A stretch of DNA of 64,000 nucleotides from Saccharospirillum alexandrii_A (GCF_043641555.1 NZ_JBHZRJ010000006.1:271211-335210); one strand, 5' to 3'. Shown: positions 12,392-21,201, counted from the stretch's first letter. The notes: generated by a model not told the origin, from the letters alone. Numbers and translations are program-made.

Positions 12392-14833
12392 CTACTGCTC
12401 CAACGACCCCTCAAAATAATGATACGGCAACAACACCATCGGCTGGCCGCGGTGCTCTACCAAGTCCTGCAAGTACTGCTGGCGATACAGATCCCGATTG
12501 AACACCAGCGCATCCGCCCCTTCTACATCGACCAGATAGCGTAAGTCCTGCAAGGAAGACACACTGGGGCGTGGGCTTTCGACCAGAAAGACTTTGTCGC
12601 GATCCGCGATGCCTGCTTGTTTGCGGGCAAGGTCAATGGCGTGGGTCAAACTGCCCAGTTCATCAACCAGGCCTGCGTTAAGGGCGTCGCGGCCGCTATA
12701 GACCCGGCCCGCCGCCAGTGCTCGCATCTCGGCAACGGTGACGCCTCTGGCTTCAGCAGCCTGGGTCACGAAGGCGTCGTAGTAGCTGTCGAGGCGGCGC
12801 ATGATGCCCGCTCGCTCAGCTGGTGTCAGGTCCCGGCTTGGCAGGGAAAGCCCGGCAATCGGTAGGCCAATGCCTGCGGTTGCATCGGCCGAGGCTCCCC
12901 GGCTAACGGCATCGCTGTTCAGGTGCAATCGGTCGCCCAGGCCGTCGTCCCACAAGCGCACGCCGGTCACGCCGATGCTGCCGGTGATGGTGTTGGGTGA
13001 AGCCACCAGCGTGCCGGCGTGCATCGATACCCAGTAGCCACCGGATGTCGCCAGCGAACCCATGGATACGACGACGGGTTTTTCAGCCTGGGTCAGTTTC
13101 ACTTCCTGGCCCAGCAGATCGGCCGCCAGTATCAACCCGCCCGGTGAATCAACACGCAACACCACGGCTTTAATCTCGTCATCTTCGCGCAGTTCCCGAA
13201 GCGATTCCGCCAGTTCACGGGTGCGCATGCCGCTGTCGGTCGCGGTCATGCCAGTGGCATACACCACCGCAATGCGGTGAGCCGGGCCCCATTGGTTGTC
13301 GCGGGGTTCGCGCAGTACTTGCAACCCGTCGGGCGCTACCCGGCGAGGTTCGGTTCCTGTCACGGTTTCCAGCACGTCATCCAGTTCGGAATAGCGAGCC
13401 AGTCGGTCCACCACGCCCATGCTCAGCAAATCTTCTGCGGTCAGCGACAGGCCACGGTCGATCAGTTGGTTGAACGCATCGGGTGACAAGTTACGACCGT
13501 CGGCCATGCTGCTTTGCCAGAGTTGGTAGAAACTGTCGATCATCGCCTGGCGTTGTTCCCGGTCGGCGGCCGACATGTCACTGCGCGAGAGGCTCTCGAA
13601 GGCGGTTTTGTATTCGAGGTTGCGGAACTCGTCGACGCCAATGCCCCAGTGGGCCAGCAACTCGCCGAGGTAGGTGCTGCCGGAGACAAAGCCTGGTACC
13701 GTGAGTGTGCCCATCGGGTCCAGGATGACTTCGTCGGCGGCGGATGAGAGCAACAACTCGGTCATGCCGCCGTCTTCAATGTACAGCAACACAGTCTTAC
13801 CGGAGTCGCGAAATTCATCCAGTGCGGTTTTGATTTCCCAGGCCATGGCGGCGGGAACCTGCATGCGCGTGGTGTTGACCACAATGCTGCCAACGTTGTC
13901 ATCCAGACGGGCAGCATCGATGTAGCGCAGGGTATCGAGCAGCGAACGACGGCGGTCGAACAAGCCGAAGGTCTGGTAGGCCATCTCGTCGTTCAGGCTC
14001 AGCTCAAGAACGTCGTCACCCCGGGTCGACCAGGCGTCGAACACATTGCGGTCCCAACCACCGACGCGCAGTGAATACGATTGGTAGTCAGTGCCTTCAT
14101 TCACCTGATGCGCCTGGGCGCTGAAACCGGCGTGGCCGAGGCTCACTTGTATGCCTGCCGTCACGGTTTCGGTGTCAAAATAGCGGCCGGTCAGGCGAAT
14201 GCCCGGCATCACTTCGGTTGCAACACCGGCCGACCAGTGCCCGTCCTCAAAGTCTTCATCGTTCCCCAGGGCGTAGTCGGCAAACACCGTCAGGGTTTCA
14301 TTGCCAAAGGGGCGCACGGCCACGTCCACCACGCCCTGATAGTATTGCGTATCGGTGGCGAGCTTGCCGGTCAGGCCAATGGAGGTATAGCGATTGGGCC
14401 GGTTGATCGAGCCAAGCGTGAAATGGGTGCGCAGGTCCTGGCTTTCGGTATCGCCACCGTACCAGCCGATGGAGAGCCCACCTGCGCTGGCGTCCGTGCC
14501 GCCGCCAAACGCCAGCTTGTATTCTCTGATAGAACCTGTGCCCCGGTTATCCCGACCGAAGCTGAAGCTCACGCCCGGCGCGGCGAGTGTGGCGTTCCAA
14601 CGCTGGTCGTCGTACAAAACGTCGTCGCTGGTCCAGTTAACGGTGACATCGCCTTCGGTCAGGTAGTGCAACCCGGCCGGGTTGTCGTATCCGTACAACC
14701 CGAATTTCATCGCGCCTGGCGATGCCAGTGAAAACTCGTTTTGCTGGTAATACCGTTGAAAACCGGTTTGTTCAGCGATCGCAGGCAAGCTGGCACACAC
14801 CAGCAATGGCAATATCGTTAATCGGCGGGGCAT
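12392..14833 (-). CDS. sppA: S49 peptidase SppA with beta-rich N-terminal extension
   Basis: An 813-residue protein whose C-terminal two thirds is a tandem SppA peptidase that cleaves leftover signal peptides. The catalytic Lys409 lies in EYKTAFESLSRSDMS and the nucleophile Ser597 in MGSLATSGGYWVSM, so both halves of the Ser-Lys dyad are present with near-family spacing. The N-terminus is unusual: a cleavable signal peptide (to about Ala20) replaces the usual membrane anchor. About 235 residues of alternating amphipathic beta strands follow (for example VNWTSDDVLYDDQRW, LSIGWYGG, GIRLTGRYF, VTAGIQVSLG), resembling an outer-membrane barrel. This suggests a peptidase tethered to the outer membrane, which is inference. 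It is a single-gene unit, convergent with the YciI-like gene. Confidence 0.88.
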   Translation of the reverse strand: MPRRLTILPLLVCASLPAIAEQTGFQRYYQQNEFSLASPGAMKFGLYGYDNPAGLHYLTEGDVTVNWTSDDVLYDDQRWNATLAAPGVSFSFGRDNRGTGSIREYKLAFGGGTDASAGGLSIGWYGGDTESQDLRTHFTLGSINRPNRYTSIGLTGKLATDTQYYQGVVDVAVRPFGNETLTVFADYALGNDEDFEDGHWSAGVATEVMPGIRLTGRYFDTETVTAGIQVSLGHAGFSAQAHQVNEGTDYQSYSLRVGGWDRNVFDAWSTRGDDVLELSLNDEMAYQTFGLFDRRRSLLDTLRYIDAARLDDNVGSIVVNTTRMQVPAAMAWEIKTALDEFRDSGKTVLLYIEDGGMTELLLSSAADEVILDPMGTLTVPGFVSGSTYLGELLAHWGIGVDEFRNLEYKTAFESLSRSDMSAADREQRQAMIDSFYQLWQSSMADGRNLSPDAFNQLIDRGLSLTAEDLLSMGVVDRLARYSELDDVLETVTGTEPRRVAPDGLQVLREPRDNQWGPAHRIAVVYATGMTATDSGMRTRELAESLRELREDDEIKAVVLRVDSPGGLILAADLLGQEVKLTQAEKPVVVSMGSLATSGGYWVSMHAGTLVASPNTITGSIGVTGVRLWDDGLGDRLHLNSDAVSRGASADATAGIGLPIAGLSLPSRDLTPAERAGIMRRLDSYYDAFVTQAAEARGVTVAEMRALAAGRVYSGRDALNAGLVDELGSLTHAIDLARKQAGIADRDKVFLVESPRPSVSSLQDLRYLVDVEGADALVFNRDLYRQQYLQDLVEHRGQPMVLLPYHYFEGSLEQ

Positions 14834-14934
14834 GGCTCACGTCCTTATAGGCGATTTCAGACATCAGCTTAGGCCGATGCGCCAAACGCAAATAGTAACG
14901 AAAGTCCTGTTTTTGAGCGTTAATTGCCCAAATC

Positions 14935-15357
14935 TCAGTGGGCACCGCGGATGGTAACGTCCCGATCAAGCACCCAGCACCGATCATTGTGCTGGTAGCC
15001 CAGGGGTTCGTAATAGGCGCTGGCCGCCGGAGCAGCGAGCAAAATCAGTTTGCACAGCGGCCCCAACTGCTGCTGGGTGACGGCTTGTAACTGTTTGCCA
15101 ATGCCCGACTTCTGCAGACTGGCATCGACCGCCAGGTCCGACAAATAACAGGCGTAGTGAAAATCGGTAACGCTGCGCGCAATGCCCACCAGCAGATCAC
15201 CGTCCCAGGCACTGATGGTCAGGCTGGCGTTGGTCAGCATGCCCTCGATACAAGCCCAGTCGTCCACGGGTCGGCGTTCCGCCAGGGTCGACCGGTGCAG
15301 CAGATCGATGAACTGATCTGCGCTGACCGGTGCATTTATGCGGTATTCAATGGCCAT
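14935..15357 (-). CDS. GNAT family N-acetyltransferase
   Basis: A protein of 140 residues with the compact GNAT fold. The segment LVGIARSVTDFHYACYLSDLAVDASLQKSGIGKQLQ contains the central strand and the Q/RxxGxG/A acetyl-CoA pyrophosphate loop (QKSGIG). LILLAAPAASAYYEPLGYQ is the C-terminal strand and the typical YxxLGY. The acceptor substrate cannot be told from sequence. Its start lies a short distance from the UPF0303 gene, on the same strand, so the two may share a transcript. Confidence 0.85.
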   Translation of the reverse strand: MAIEYRINAPVSADQFIDLLHRSTLAERRPVDDWACIEGMLTNASLTISAWDGDLLVGIARSVTDFHYACYLSDLAVDASLQKSGIGKQLQAVTQQQLGPLCKLILLAAPAASAYYEPLGYQHNDRCWVLDRDVTIRGAH

Positions 15358-15406
15358 GAACTCGCCCTCTTGTTTGGTAGTCGCGGCAGATCATTCTGAA
15401 CAGTCA

Positions 15407-15838
15407 TCAGACGAACCTGAACTCAGGCAAGGCATCCACAATGATCTGGTGGTCATCCACGTCTTTTAGCCCGGTGACCGTGATGGTCCCGATCAGGCCG
15501 GCGCTGGTCACCACAATCGGAATGCAACCGCCCTTGGCGATGTAATCATCATCGCTCAGACCAAAGTCAGCCGCCAGCGTTTTACCCATTTGCTCCAGAT
15601 CGAGCCGCACCGCCAGCGAGCTTTCGGCAAAATTCAGCGTTGTATTCACTTTCCGGCGAATCCAGTTGGCTTTGTCGGCCGACAAGTCATTGTCGATGAA
15701 TTCGAAAACGGTTTGGTTCAACCGGCGGATCGACACGCCGATTCGGGCGTCCCGTTTGCGGGCCAGCTCGATAATTGCCAGGCCCATATCCAGGGCCATC
15801 CGGTTGGTAAACTGGTCGGTGATGAGTTGACGTTCCAC
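15407..15838 (-). CDS. UPF0303 / heme-degrading domain (HbpS-like) protein
   Basis: A 143-residue protein of the UPF0303 group, related to the HbpS/GlcG heme-binding fold. Recognisable are the N-terminal helix ALDMGLAIIELARKRDARIGVSIRRLNQTVFEF and then NWIRRKVNTTLNFAESSLAV. The C-terminal YIAKGGCIPIVVTSAGLIGTITVTGLKDVDDHQIIVDAL has the Gly-rich strand-turn of this fold. Length is close to the family norm. Function is not settled, with heme or cobalamin-related binding proposed for relatives. It is in line with the downstream GNAT gene. Confidence 0.85.
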   Translation of the reverse strand: MERQLITDQFTNRMALDMGLAIIELARKRDARIGVSIRRLNQTVFEFIDNDLSADKANWIRRKVNTTLNFAESSLAVRLDLEQMGKTLAADFGLSDDDYIAKGGCIPIVVTSAGLIGTITVTGLKDVDDHQIIVDALPEFRFV

Positions 15839-16022
15839 AGGGGTTTCCTTTTTCAGTGGCAGACAAGAGACGGCTCATTCTTTCAGTCCTCATCGCCGTT
15901 CTCAACGTTTTTAACGACCAGCGGCTGATGCCCGGGCCGTTGCTTTTGACCCGACTGCCCTCACCTCCCGTACCATTCGAATATGAATGCCAACTCATCT
16001 TATTCAGATTCAAGGAGAAACC

Positions 16023-16862
16023 ATGAGCGATAACAGCTACATACCCCCCAAGGTATGGACCTGGGAACCCGGCAACGGTGGTCAGTTTGCCAACATCAAC
16101 CGCCCCATCGCTGGCCCCACTCACGATAAACCGCTGCCGGTTGGCAAACACCCCCTGCAGCTGCATTCACTGGCCACCCCCAATGGCGTTAAAGTCACCA
16201 TCATGCTGGAAGAACTGTTGGCCGCGGGCATTGCCGGCGCCGAATACGACGCCTGGCTTATCAATATCATGGAAGGGGACCAGTTTGGTTCTGGCTTTGT
16301 GGAAGCCAACCCCAACTCCAAGATACCCGCCTTAATGGACCACAGCGTCACCCCGCCACAGCGCGTGTTTGAGTCCGGCTCCATCCTGATGTATCTGGCT
16401 GAAAAATTTAACGCCTTCATTCCCGACACTCCGGCTGGGCGCACAGAGTGCTTCAACTGGCTGTTCTGGCAAATGGGCAGCGCGCCGATTCTGGGCGGTG
16501 GCTTTGGCCATTTTTACGCCTATGCGCCGGAAAAATACGAATACCCCATCAACCGGTACACCATGGAAGTCAAACGCCAGCTGGATGTACTCGACCGCCA
16601 CCTGGCTGACAACACCTACCTCTGTGGCGAGACCTACAGCATCGCCGATATGGCGGTTTGGCCCTGGTACGGCTGGCTGGTGCAGAACAAGGTCTATGAG
16701 GCCGCCGAATTCCTGGAAGCCGATGGCTACACCCATGTACTGCGCTGGGCGAATGCCATTGCCGACCGGCCTGCGGTCAAACGGGGTGTGATGGTTAACC
16801 GCACCTGGGGTGAGCCGGAAGAGCAACTGCATGAGCGGCATGACGCCAGCGACTTTGACTGA
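16023..16862 (+). CDS. yghU: Glutathione transferase-like disulfide-bond reductase YghU
   Basis: A protein of 279 residues from the ATG at 16023, which follows AAGGAG. The start YIPPKVWTWEPGNGGQFANINRPIAG is the diagnostic YghU extension. The thioredoxin-like domain carries LHSLATPNGVKVTIMLEEL and the glutathione contacts NPNSKIPALMD and FESGSILMYLAEK. The helical domain ends in YSIADMAVWPWYGWL, including the GST N-capping box. E. coli YghU binds two glutathiones and reduces disulfides. It is a single gene, cytosolic, convergent with the DUF3185 gene. Confidence 0.95.
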   Translation: MSDNSYIPPKVWTWEPGNGGQFANINRPIAGPTHDKPLPVGKHPLQLHSLATPNGVKVTIMLEELLAAGIAGAEYDAWLINIMEGDQFGSGFVEANPNSKIPALMDHSVTPPQRVFESGSILMYLAEKFNAFIPDTPAGRTECFNWLFWQMGSAPILGGGFGHFYAYAPEKYEYPINRYTMEVKRQLDVLDRHLADNTYLCGETYSIADMAVWPWYGWLVQNKVYEAAEFLEADGYTHVLRWANAIADRPAVKRGVMVNRTWGEPEEQLHERHDASDFD

Positions 16863-16923
16863 AGGACGTAACCGGGGGGCCGGATAGCCCCCAGACGCCT
16901 AAATGATGTGACGTCCCTACAGG

Positions 16924-17139
16924 CTACTTTTTCAGAAACAGAAAGAGACCGACCGCAAAGCTCACGGCACCGCCGATGTAGAGCAACATGACCCGGTCGG
17001 TCTCAGAGCCTGTAATGAGCTCCGTCACTTGCGAGCCGACGGATTCCGACAACTGGAATCCCCAGAATGCCAGGCCCGCGCCCAGTACCAGTAATGCAAT
17101 GCCGATTGCCCTCAGCGGCAGACCTGACCCTTTACTCAT
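16924..17139 (-). CDS. DUF3185 small membrane protein
   Basis: A protein of 71 residues from the ATG at 17139, which follows AAGGAGACAACC. Upstream in-frame ATG codons lack a ribosome site. It has two membrane helices (about residues 7-24 and 48-69) joined by a polar loop with ITGSETDRVMLLYIGG, the signature of the DUF3185 family. No function is established. It stands alone, convergent with yghU. A GC-rich dyad (GGGGGC with GCCCCC) near 16872-16893 lies between the two genes. Confidence 0.85.
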   Translation of the reverse strand: MSKGSGLPLRAIGIALLVLGAGLAFWGFQLSESVGSQVTELITGSETDRVMLLYIGGAVSFAVGLFLFLKK

Positions 17140-17475
17140 GGTTGTCTCCTTATTTTTGTCTTTGCAGGTTGCTGACACCGGTCATCGGAGTCGTCAACTA
17201 ATCGTACCCTACAGTGCTCCATTGGCCACGATACTGCAATATCGAAACGAGGCCTGTGCGGCGGCTGCCCAGGCCTAAAAGCTGGATACCCTTTGCTCGT
17301 TCGCATGTCATAGGAATAACCACCCACGCTGACGGTCAACACCAAATCGGTCCCGAGGCCCCTGCACTTCAGTGCCTCAACGGCTTGCGTTTACCGGAGA
17401 CACTGGTGGTAGTGCACGCGGCCAGACCCAATGTTGAGGTACACTCACACACCCCGCTTCAGGAGCCGTTGGATT
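17140..17475. other. Intergenic stretch, no gene seen
   Basis: These 336 bases between divergent genes carry only short dyads, such as AGGCCTG and CAGGCCT around 17257-17276, and presumably both promoters. I see no open frame with a ribosome site and no RNA gene. Confidence 0.5.
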
Positions 17476-17946
17476 ATGAGTTTGTTTGAACATCAGACAG
17501 TGGAGAATGCCCTCCTGATCAACCGGCTGGACACCGAAGAGGTGCTCGGCTGTGCCATTGAGCGCCCGTTTGATCTGGACGGTCATCGCTGGCTGACGGC
17601 CGAACATTACTACCAGGCCATGAAGTACCCGGGAAAACCCCGCTTTGACGACATCCGCAATGCGGCGACGGCCGATGAAGCCCGAAAACATGGCCGGGGC
17701 TGGCTTAAACGTACCCGGCAAGACTGGCCCGCCTTGCGCACCCGCGTGATGACGCGCGCGATTTACACCCAGGCACATACCCACCCAGAGTTTGCGCACG
17801 CTCTGTTAGCGACCGGCGACCAGTTGATCAGAGAAAACTCGATGTACGATTATTTTTGGGGGACAGGTCGCGACCAGCGCGGCGACAATGCCTTTGGAAC
17901 CGTGCTTATGAATGTCAGGGAGAAATTGCGACAGGAAACCGGATAG
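17476..17946 (+). CDS. NADAR family N-glycosidase (YbiA-like)
   Basis: A protein of 156 residues from the ATG at 17476, after AGGAG. An upstream ATG at 17431 adds a basic tail foreign to the family. Conserved blocks are LSxF-like LFEHQTVENALLINRLD, WLTAEHYYQAMKY (the NADAR Glu and Tyr region), WPALRTRVMTRAI and the C-terminal YDYFWGTGRDQRGDNAFGTVLM with its W-G-x-G and N motif. YbiA hydrolyses toxic riboflavin intermediates, and other NADAR enzymes remove ADP-ribose from DNA or protein. There is no antitoxin-like or phage neighbour, so housekeeping damage control is more likely than defence here. Confidence 0.9.
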   Translation: MSLFEHQTVENALLINRLDTEEVLGCAIERPFDLDGHRWLTAEHYYQAMKYPGKPRFDDIRNAATADEARKHGRGWLKRTRQDWPALRTRVMTRAIYTQAHTHPEFAHALLATGDQLIRENSMYDYFWGTGRDQRGDNAFGTVLMNVREKLRQETG

Positions 17947-17970
17947 TTTCCTTAGCCGGTGTCACGCCGA

Positions 17971-18155
17971 TCAAGCCACCCCGGGCTGCGCCGGTACTCG
18001 GCCTTGCATGGCCGTTGCCAGAAACTCGGCAAATGCCCTTATCCTCTGGGGGGTGTGCCTGCGGTAGGGAAACCCCCAGCTCCCGGGCGGTAACGGTCAG
18101 GCTATTGGACTGGGCCAAATTGCCGGAAAAAGGCCAGATCGTCTAGCGGGCTCAT
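17971..18155 (-). pseudogene. LysR-type regulator remnant with internal deletion
   Basis: From the ATG at 18155 the first codons read MSPLDDLAFFRQ. After one extra T in a TTT run the frame continues AQSNSLTVTARELGVSLP, the start of a LysR helix-turn-helix. About 10 codons later another frame reads RIRAFAEFLATAMQGR, typical of the last helix of LysR proteins, and a stop. Only about 185 bases remain of roughly 900, so the middle has been lost. It is divergent from the dehydrogenase gene at 18279, as dmlR is from dmlA in E. coli, and is probably that gene's dead regulator. Confidence 0.65.
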
Positions 18156-18278
18156 GTGATTATCCACTCTGGTGCAATAATAGCTTTCAGTATACTTGGA
18201 TTATCCACTCGCACCCAGCCGCTACACTCTCAGTGCCATCAACCCACCATTCAACCGTTGTAGGTCAGGAGCATTCCC

Positions 18279-19355
18279 ATGTCACAGTCCATTGCAGTCA
18301 TCGCCGGCGACGGTATCGGTAAAGAAGTCATGCCCGAAGGGTTGCGGAGCCTGAAGGCCGCCTGCGCGCGCTATGCTGTGCCGCTCACCACAACAACCTT
18401 CGACTTCGCCAACTGCGACTACTACCTCGAGCACGGGAAAATGATGCCCGACGACTGGTTTGAACAGCTCAAAGATTACGATGCCATCTTCTATGGCGCC
18501 GTTGGCTGGCCCGAAACCGTGCCGGACCATATTTCACTCTGGGGATCTATCCTGCAGTTTCGCCGCGACTTCGATCAATACATTAACTTGCGTCCGGTTA
18601 AGCTGATGCCCGGCGTTCCCAGTCCGCTGGCGAATCGCAAACCGGGTGACATTGATTTCTTTGTGGTCCGGGAAAACACCGAGGGGGAATACTCAAGCGT
18701 GGGCGGCAAAATGTTTGCCGGCACCGAACGGGAAATTGTAATTCAGGAAACGGTGATGACCCGAATCGGTGTGGATCGGGTACTCAAATACGCCTATGAA
18801 TTGACCCAGAGCCGACCGCGTAAAAAACTGACGTCAGCCACCAAGTCGAATGGCATCGCCATCACCATGCCCTATTGGGATGAACGCGTAAAAGCCATGG
18901 GTGAGCAATTCCCGGACGTTCAGGTCGACTCCTTTCACATCGACATACTCACAGCCCAGTTCGTCATGCACCCGGACTGGTTTGACGTCGTCGTTGCCAG
19001 CAATCTGTTTGGCGACATCTTGTCTGATCTGGGCCCGGCCTGCACTGGCACTATCGGCATAGCGCCATCGGCCAACATCAACCCCGAAGGCACCTTCCCC
19101 AGCATGTTTGAACCGGTGCATGGCAGCGCGCCGGACATCGCCGGCAAAGGCATCGCCAACCCAATTGGTCAGATCTGGTCAGCGGCGTTGATGCTTGAAC
19201 ACCTGGGTTACCATGACGCCGGTGGCGCCATCGTGAAAGCCATTGAAAGCGTCCTGGCTGAGGGCAACCCAAACATCCTGACGCCCGATCTTGGTGGCCA
19301 AGGCACAACCAAGGGGTTGGGCAAGGCCATTGCAGCTGCCATTGCGACTCAATGA
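18279..19355 (+). CDS. ttuC: Tartrate dehydrogenase / D-malate dehydrogenase (decarboxylating) family
   Basis: A protein of 358 residues in the isocitrate/isopropylmalate dehydrogenase superfamily that oxidises and decarboxylates D-malate, tartrate or related 2-hydroxyacids with NAD. Signature segments are IAVIAGDGIGKEVMPEG, FYGAVGWPETVPDHISLWG, LRPVKLMPG, FFVVRENTEGEYSSVGG, the catalytic Lys in LTSATKSNG, DVVVASNLFGDILSDLGP and FEPVHGSAPDIAGKGIANP. GWPETVPDH is the mark of the TtuC/DmlA group rather than LeuB. Substrate preference cannot be decided from sequence. The divergent LysR gene is degraded, so control may be lost or constitutive. Confidence 0.93.
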   Translation: MSQSIAVIAGDGIGKEVMPEGLRSLKAACARYAVPLTTTTFDFANCDYYLEHGKMMPDDWFEQLKDYDAIFYGAVGWPETVPDHISLWGSILQFRRDFDQYINLRPVKLMPGVPSPLANRKPGDIDFFVVRENTEGEYSSVGGKMFAGTEREIVIQETVMTRIGVDRVLKYAYELTQSRPRKKLTSATKSNGIAITMPYWDERVKAMGEQFPDVQVDSFHIDILTAQFVMHPDWFDVVVASNLFGDILSDLGPACTGTIGIAPSANINPEGTFPSMFEPVHGSAPDIAGKGIANPIGQIWSAALMLEHLGYHDAGGAIVKAIESVLAEGNPNILTPDLGGQGTTKGLGKAIAAAIATQ

Positions 19356-19434
19356 ACCGGCTGCACATGAGTTCATTTGCACAAACACCTGTTGGGTGAT
19401 TGGCCGGGCTGGGTGATCGGTCGACGACCGCTTG

Positions 19435-19917
19435 TCATCGCAACCCGGGCAGGCGGGTTCTCAGAAATGGCATGATCCACCGGTCCAGGCCAATTAACCC
19501 TGTGTTTCGGCTACCCGATAACAGGATAAAACTGACCAGTATCATTTGCGGGTTCACACTGATCGCGCCCGACAACAGGAACGAAAAATTCATGACCATG
19601 CCAAAAAACACAGCCAGCAAACTGAAAGCGCCAACAATCAGTCCCAGGCCAACCAGCACTTCACCCCAGGTGATCATAAATTCAAACAGCGCTGCATTGG
19701 GTAATGCAAAGTTTTCCAGAAAAGACGCCCACCAGGCTTGTACCAGGGGGCGCTCGCCCTGGGAGTTGGCAATCGCACCGCGCAGAAAGCCAACAGCGCT
19801 AAACTCGCCGGTCACTTTATGCCAGCCTGCCATCAGCCATTGATAACCGAGCCAGAGTCGGGCCACGGTCAGTAAGTAGGAAGCGACGGTCGCTTCCCGA
19901 AGCCAGGTTCCAATCAT
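19435..19917 (-). CDS. DoxX family membrane protein
   Basis: A protein of 160 residues with four membrane helices. ARLWLGYQWLMAGWHKVTG is the conserved first block, with the lysine at the helix end. Then FEFMITWGEVLVGLGLIVGAFSLLAVFFGMVMNFSFLLSG forms the central two helices. DoxX-like proteins act in the cytoplasmic membrane as quinone-linked or redox partner subunits in some bacteria, with the role here unknown. Its start lies 32 bases after the stop of the UbiA-type prenyltransferase with AAAGGAG between, so the pair is an operon. A quinone link would suit both, but this is inference. Confidence 0.88.
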   Translation of the reverse strand: MIGTWLREATVASYLLTVARLWLGYQWLMAGWHKVTGEFSAVGFLRGAIANSQGERPLVQAWWASFLENFALPNAALFEFMITWGEVLVGLGLIVGAFSLLAVFFGMVMNFSFLLSGAISVNPQMILVSFILLSGSRNTGLIGLDRWIMPFLRTRLPGLR

Positions 19918-19948
19918 CTGTAATCTCCTTTGTTGTGTGTGTCAGGGC

Positions 19949-20935
19949 TTAGCCGAAAACCAGGCTGAGCAATAGTGCCAGCACCAGTATTCCGCTAAAC
20001 AATTTGTTGTAGTTGAATGCAAAGGCAACCAGGTAGAGTGGCCAAACGTCCTCGGGTATTGTCTCCGGCCGCTCCTGCGGGCGAGGTTGGCGAAACCGTT
20101 TAACCGTGACAATAAAGCGGGGCAACGCCAGCCAGACCAGTAAAAACCAGATGCTCAGCACCCCTGTCAGTGCGCCCAGTGTCAACACCAGATACTGCAC
20201 AGCCCAAAGCCCGAGCGTTAGATTCCGGCTACCGGTCTCTCCCAGAATCACAGGCAGTGTGTGTACCCCTTTGGCACGATCCTGTTTCAGTTTGTCGGTA
20301 TGTTTACCCAGCAATACCGTGGTGGGGCCAATGCCATACACCAGCGCGATCCAGAACTGGAACAACGTCAGTTCTGCGGAAACCACATAGGCCGAACCCA
20401 GCACCATCAGCGGCCCCCAAACCAGCCAGACCGAGGGCTCGCCCAGGCCGATGTATTTCAGCGGCCAGGTGTAAAACAGCACAAAGAAGGCGCCCGCCAG
20501 CATGAAGTACAGCGTCGTGAGATCGGTCCGCACCACCAGTGTGGCGCCAATGGCCAGAGCAGCGCCACCGGTGAGCACAATGTAGCCGATCATTTGCCGC
20601 TCGGTCAGCAAGCCATTTTCCAGCGGCTGCGGACCGTATTGGGTTCGAAAGTAGTTGTCTTTATCCACGCCTTTCTTCGAATCGGTCCAATCGTTCAGCA
20701 GGTTGTTGGTGGCGTGCGCCAACACCAGCCCCAAGCACACGAGCGCGGCGTTGATCAGATCAAACTGGGCGGCCGGAATGGCCAGTAACATGCCAATACC
20801 CGCTGAAAACAGGGTCATTACAAACACCGCTGCCCGGGTGGCGACAAACCAGCGTTTTGCCAAGCCCATGGCGCCCCAGTCCGTCGCATCGAGTCGGGGA
20901 ATTTTGGTCATTATTTCTGGCCAGGTTGGGATCAT
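19949..20935 (-). CDS. UbiA superfamily prenyltransferase (MenA-like)
   Basis: About 328 residues, with around nine hydrophobic helices. The two Asp-rich motifs that bind Mg-prenyl diphosphate are HATNNLLNDWTDSKKGVD (NxxxDxxxD) and GKHTDKLKQDRAKGVHTLPV. The RTQYGPQPLENGLLTERQM segment between them resembles the MenA-type RxGPxxxxxGL stretch, so an aromatic acceptor such as dihydroxynaphthoate is possible. No other menaquinone gene is in view and another polyprenyl acceptor cannot be excluded. The start is uncertain: ATG at 20935 has AGGAG about 13 bases ahead, and ATG at 20911 is the alternative. It is upstream of doxX in one transcript. Confidence 0.82.
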   Translation of the reverse strand: MIPTWPEIMTKIPRLDATDWGAMGLAKRWFVATRAAVFVMTLFSAGIGMLLAIPAAQFDLINAALVCLGLVLAHATNNLLNDWTDSKKGVDKDNYFRTQYGPQPLENGLLTERQMIGYIVLTGGAALAIGATLVVRTDLTTLYFMLAGAFFVLFYTWPLKYIGLGEPSVWLVWGPLMVLGSAYVVSAELTLFQFWIALVYGIGPTTVLLGKHTDKLKQDRAKGVHTLPVILGETGSRNLTLGLWAVQYLVLTLGALTGVLSIWFLLVWLALPRFIVTVKRFRQPRPQERPETIPEDVWPLYLVAFAFNYNKLFSGILVLALLLSLVFG

Positions 20936-21147
20936 GGTGGTCGGATTACTCCTGTGAACATTGCGAAAACACCCTATGGCTACCAAGCGCACTGTCTTAG
21001 CAACTACCGGATGTTTTAAGGTTTATCGAACACTGTAGCCTAAAATGCGCAGTCTGTTAAAAGGATCAGTCAATCCATTGATACAGGTCAGTTTATCGGG
21101 GTGGTACCACGCCAGCAGGGCTCATTACGCTCTGACGACCGGTTTAT

Positions 21148-21165
21148 TATTAGATTTATCTAATA
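21148..21165 (+). promoter_or_regulatory. Perfect 8-bp inverted repeat upstream of the rhodanese gene (operator candidate)
   Basis: TATTAGAT-TT-ATCTAATA lies 37 bases before the rhodanese ATG in an AT-rich patch. Its size and symmetry suit a dimeric winged-helix repressor. ArsR-type regulators of the BigR/YgaV group control sulfur-transfer genes from similar AT-rich palindromes, but no regulator gene is nearby. Confidence 0.45.
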
Positions 21166-21201
21166 TATAATCACACTGAGCTCCCGAATGAGAACCAACC
21201 G

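Noticed and set aside
13514..14731. Several + strand open frames over sppA
   Set aside because: All are antisense to continuous S49 peptidase and signal-peptide coding and lack ribosome sites.
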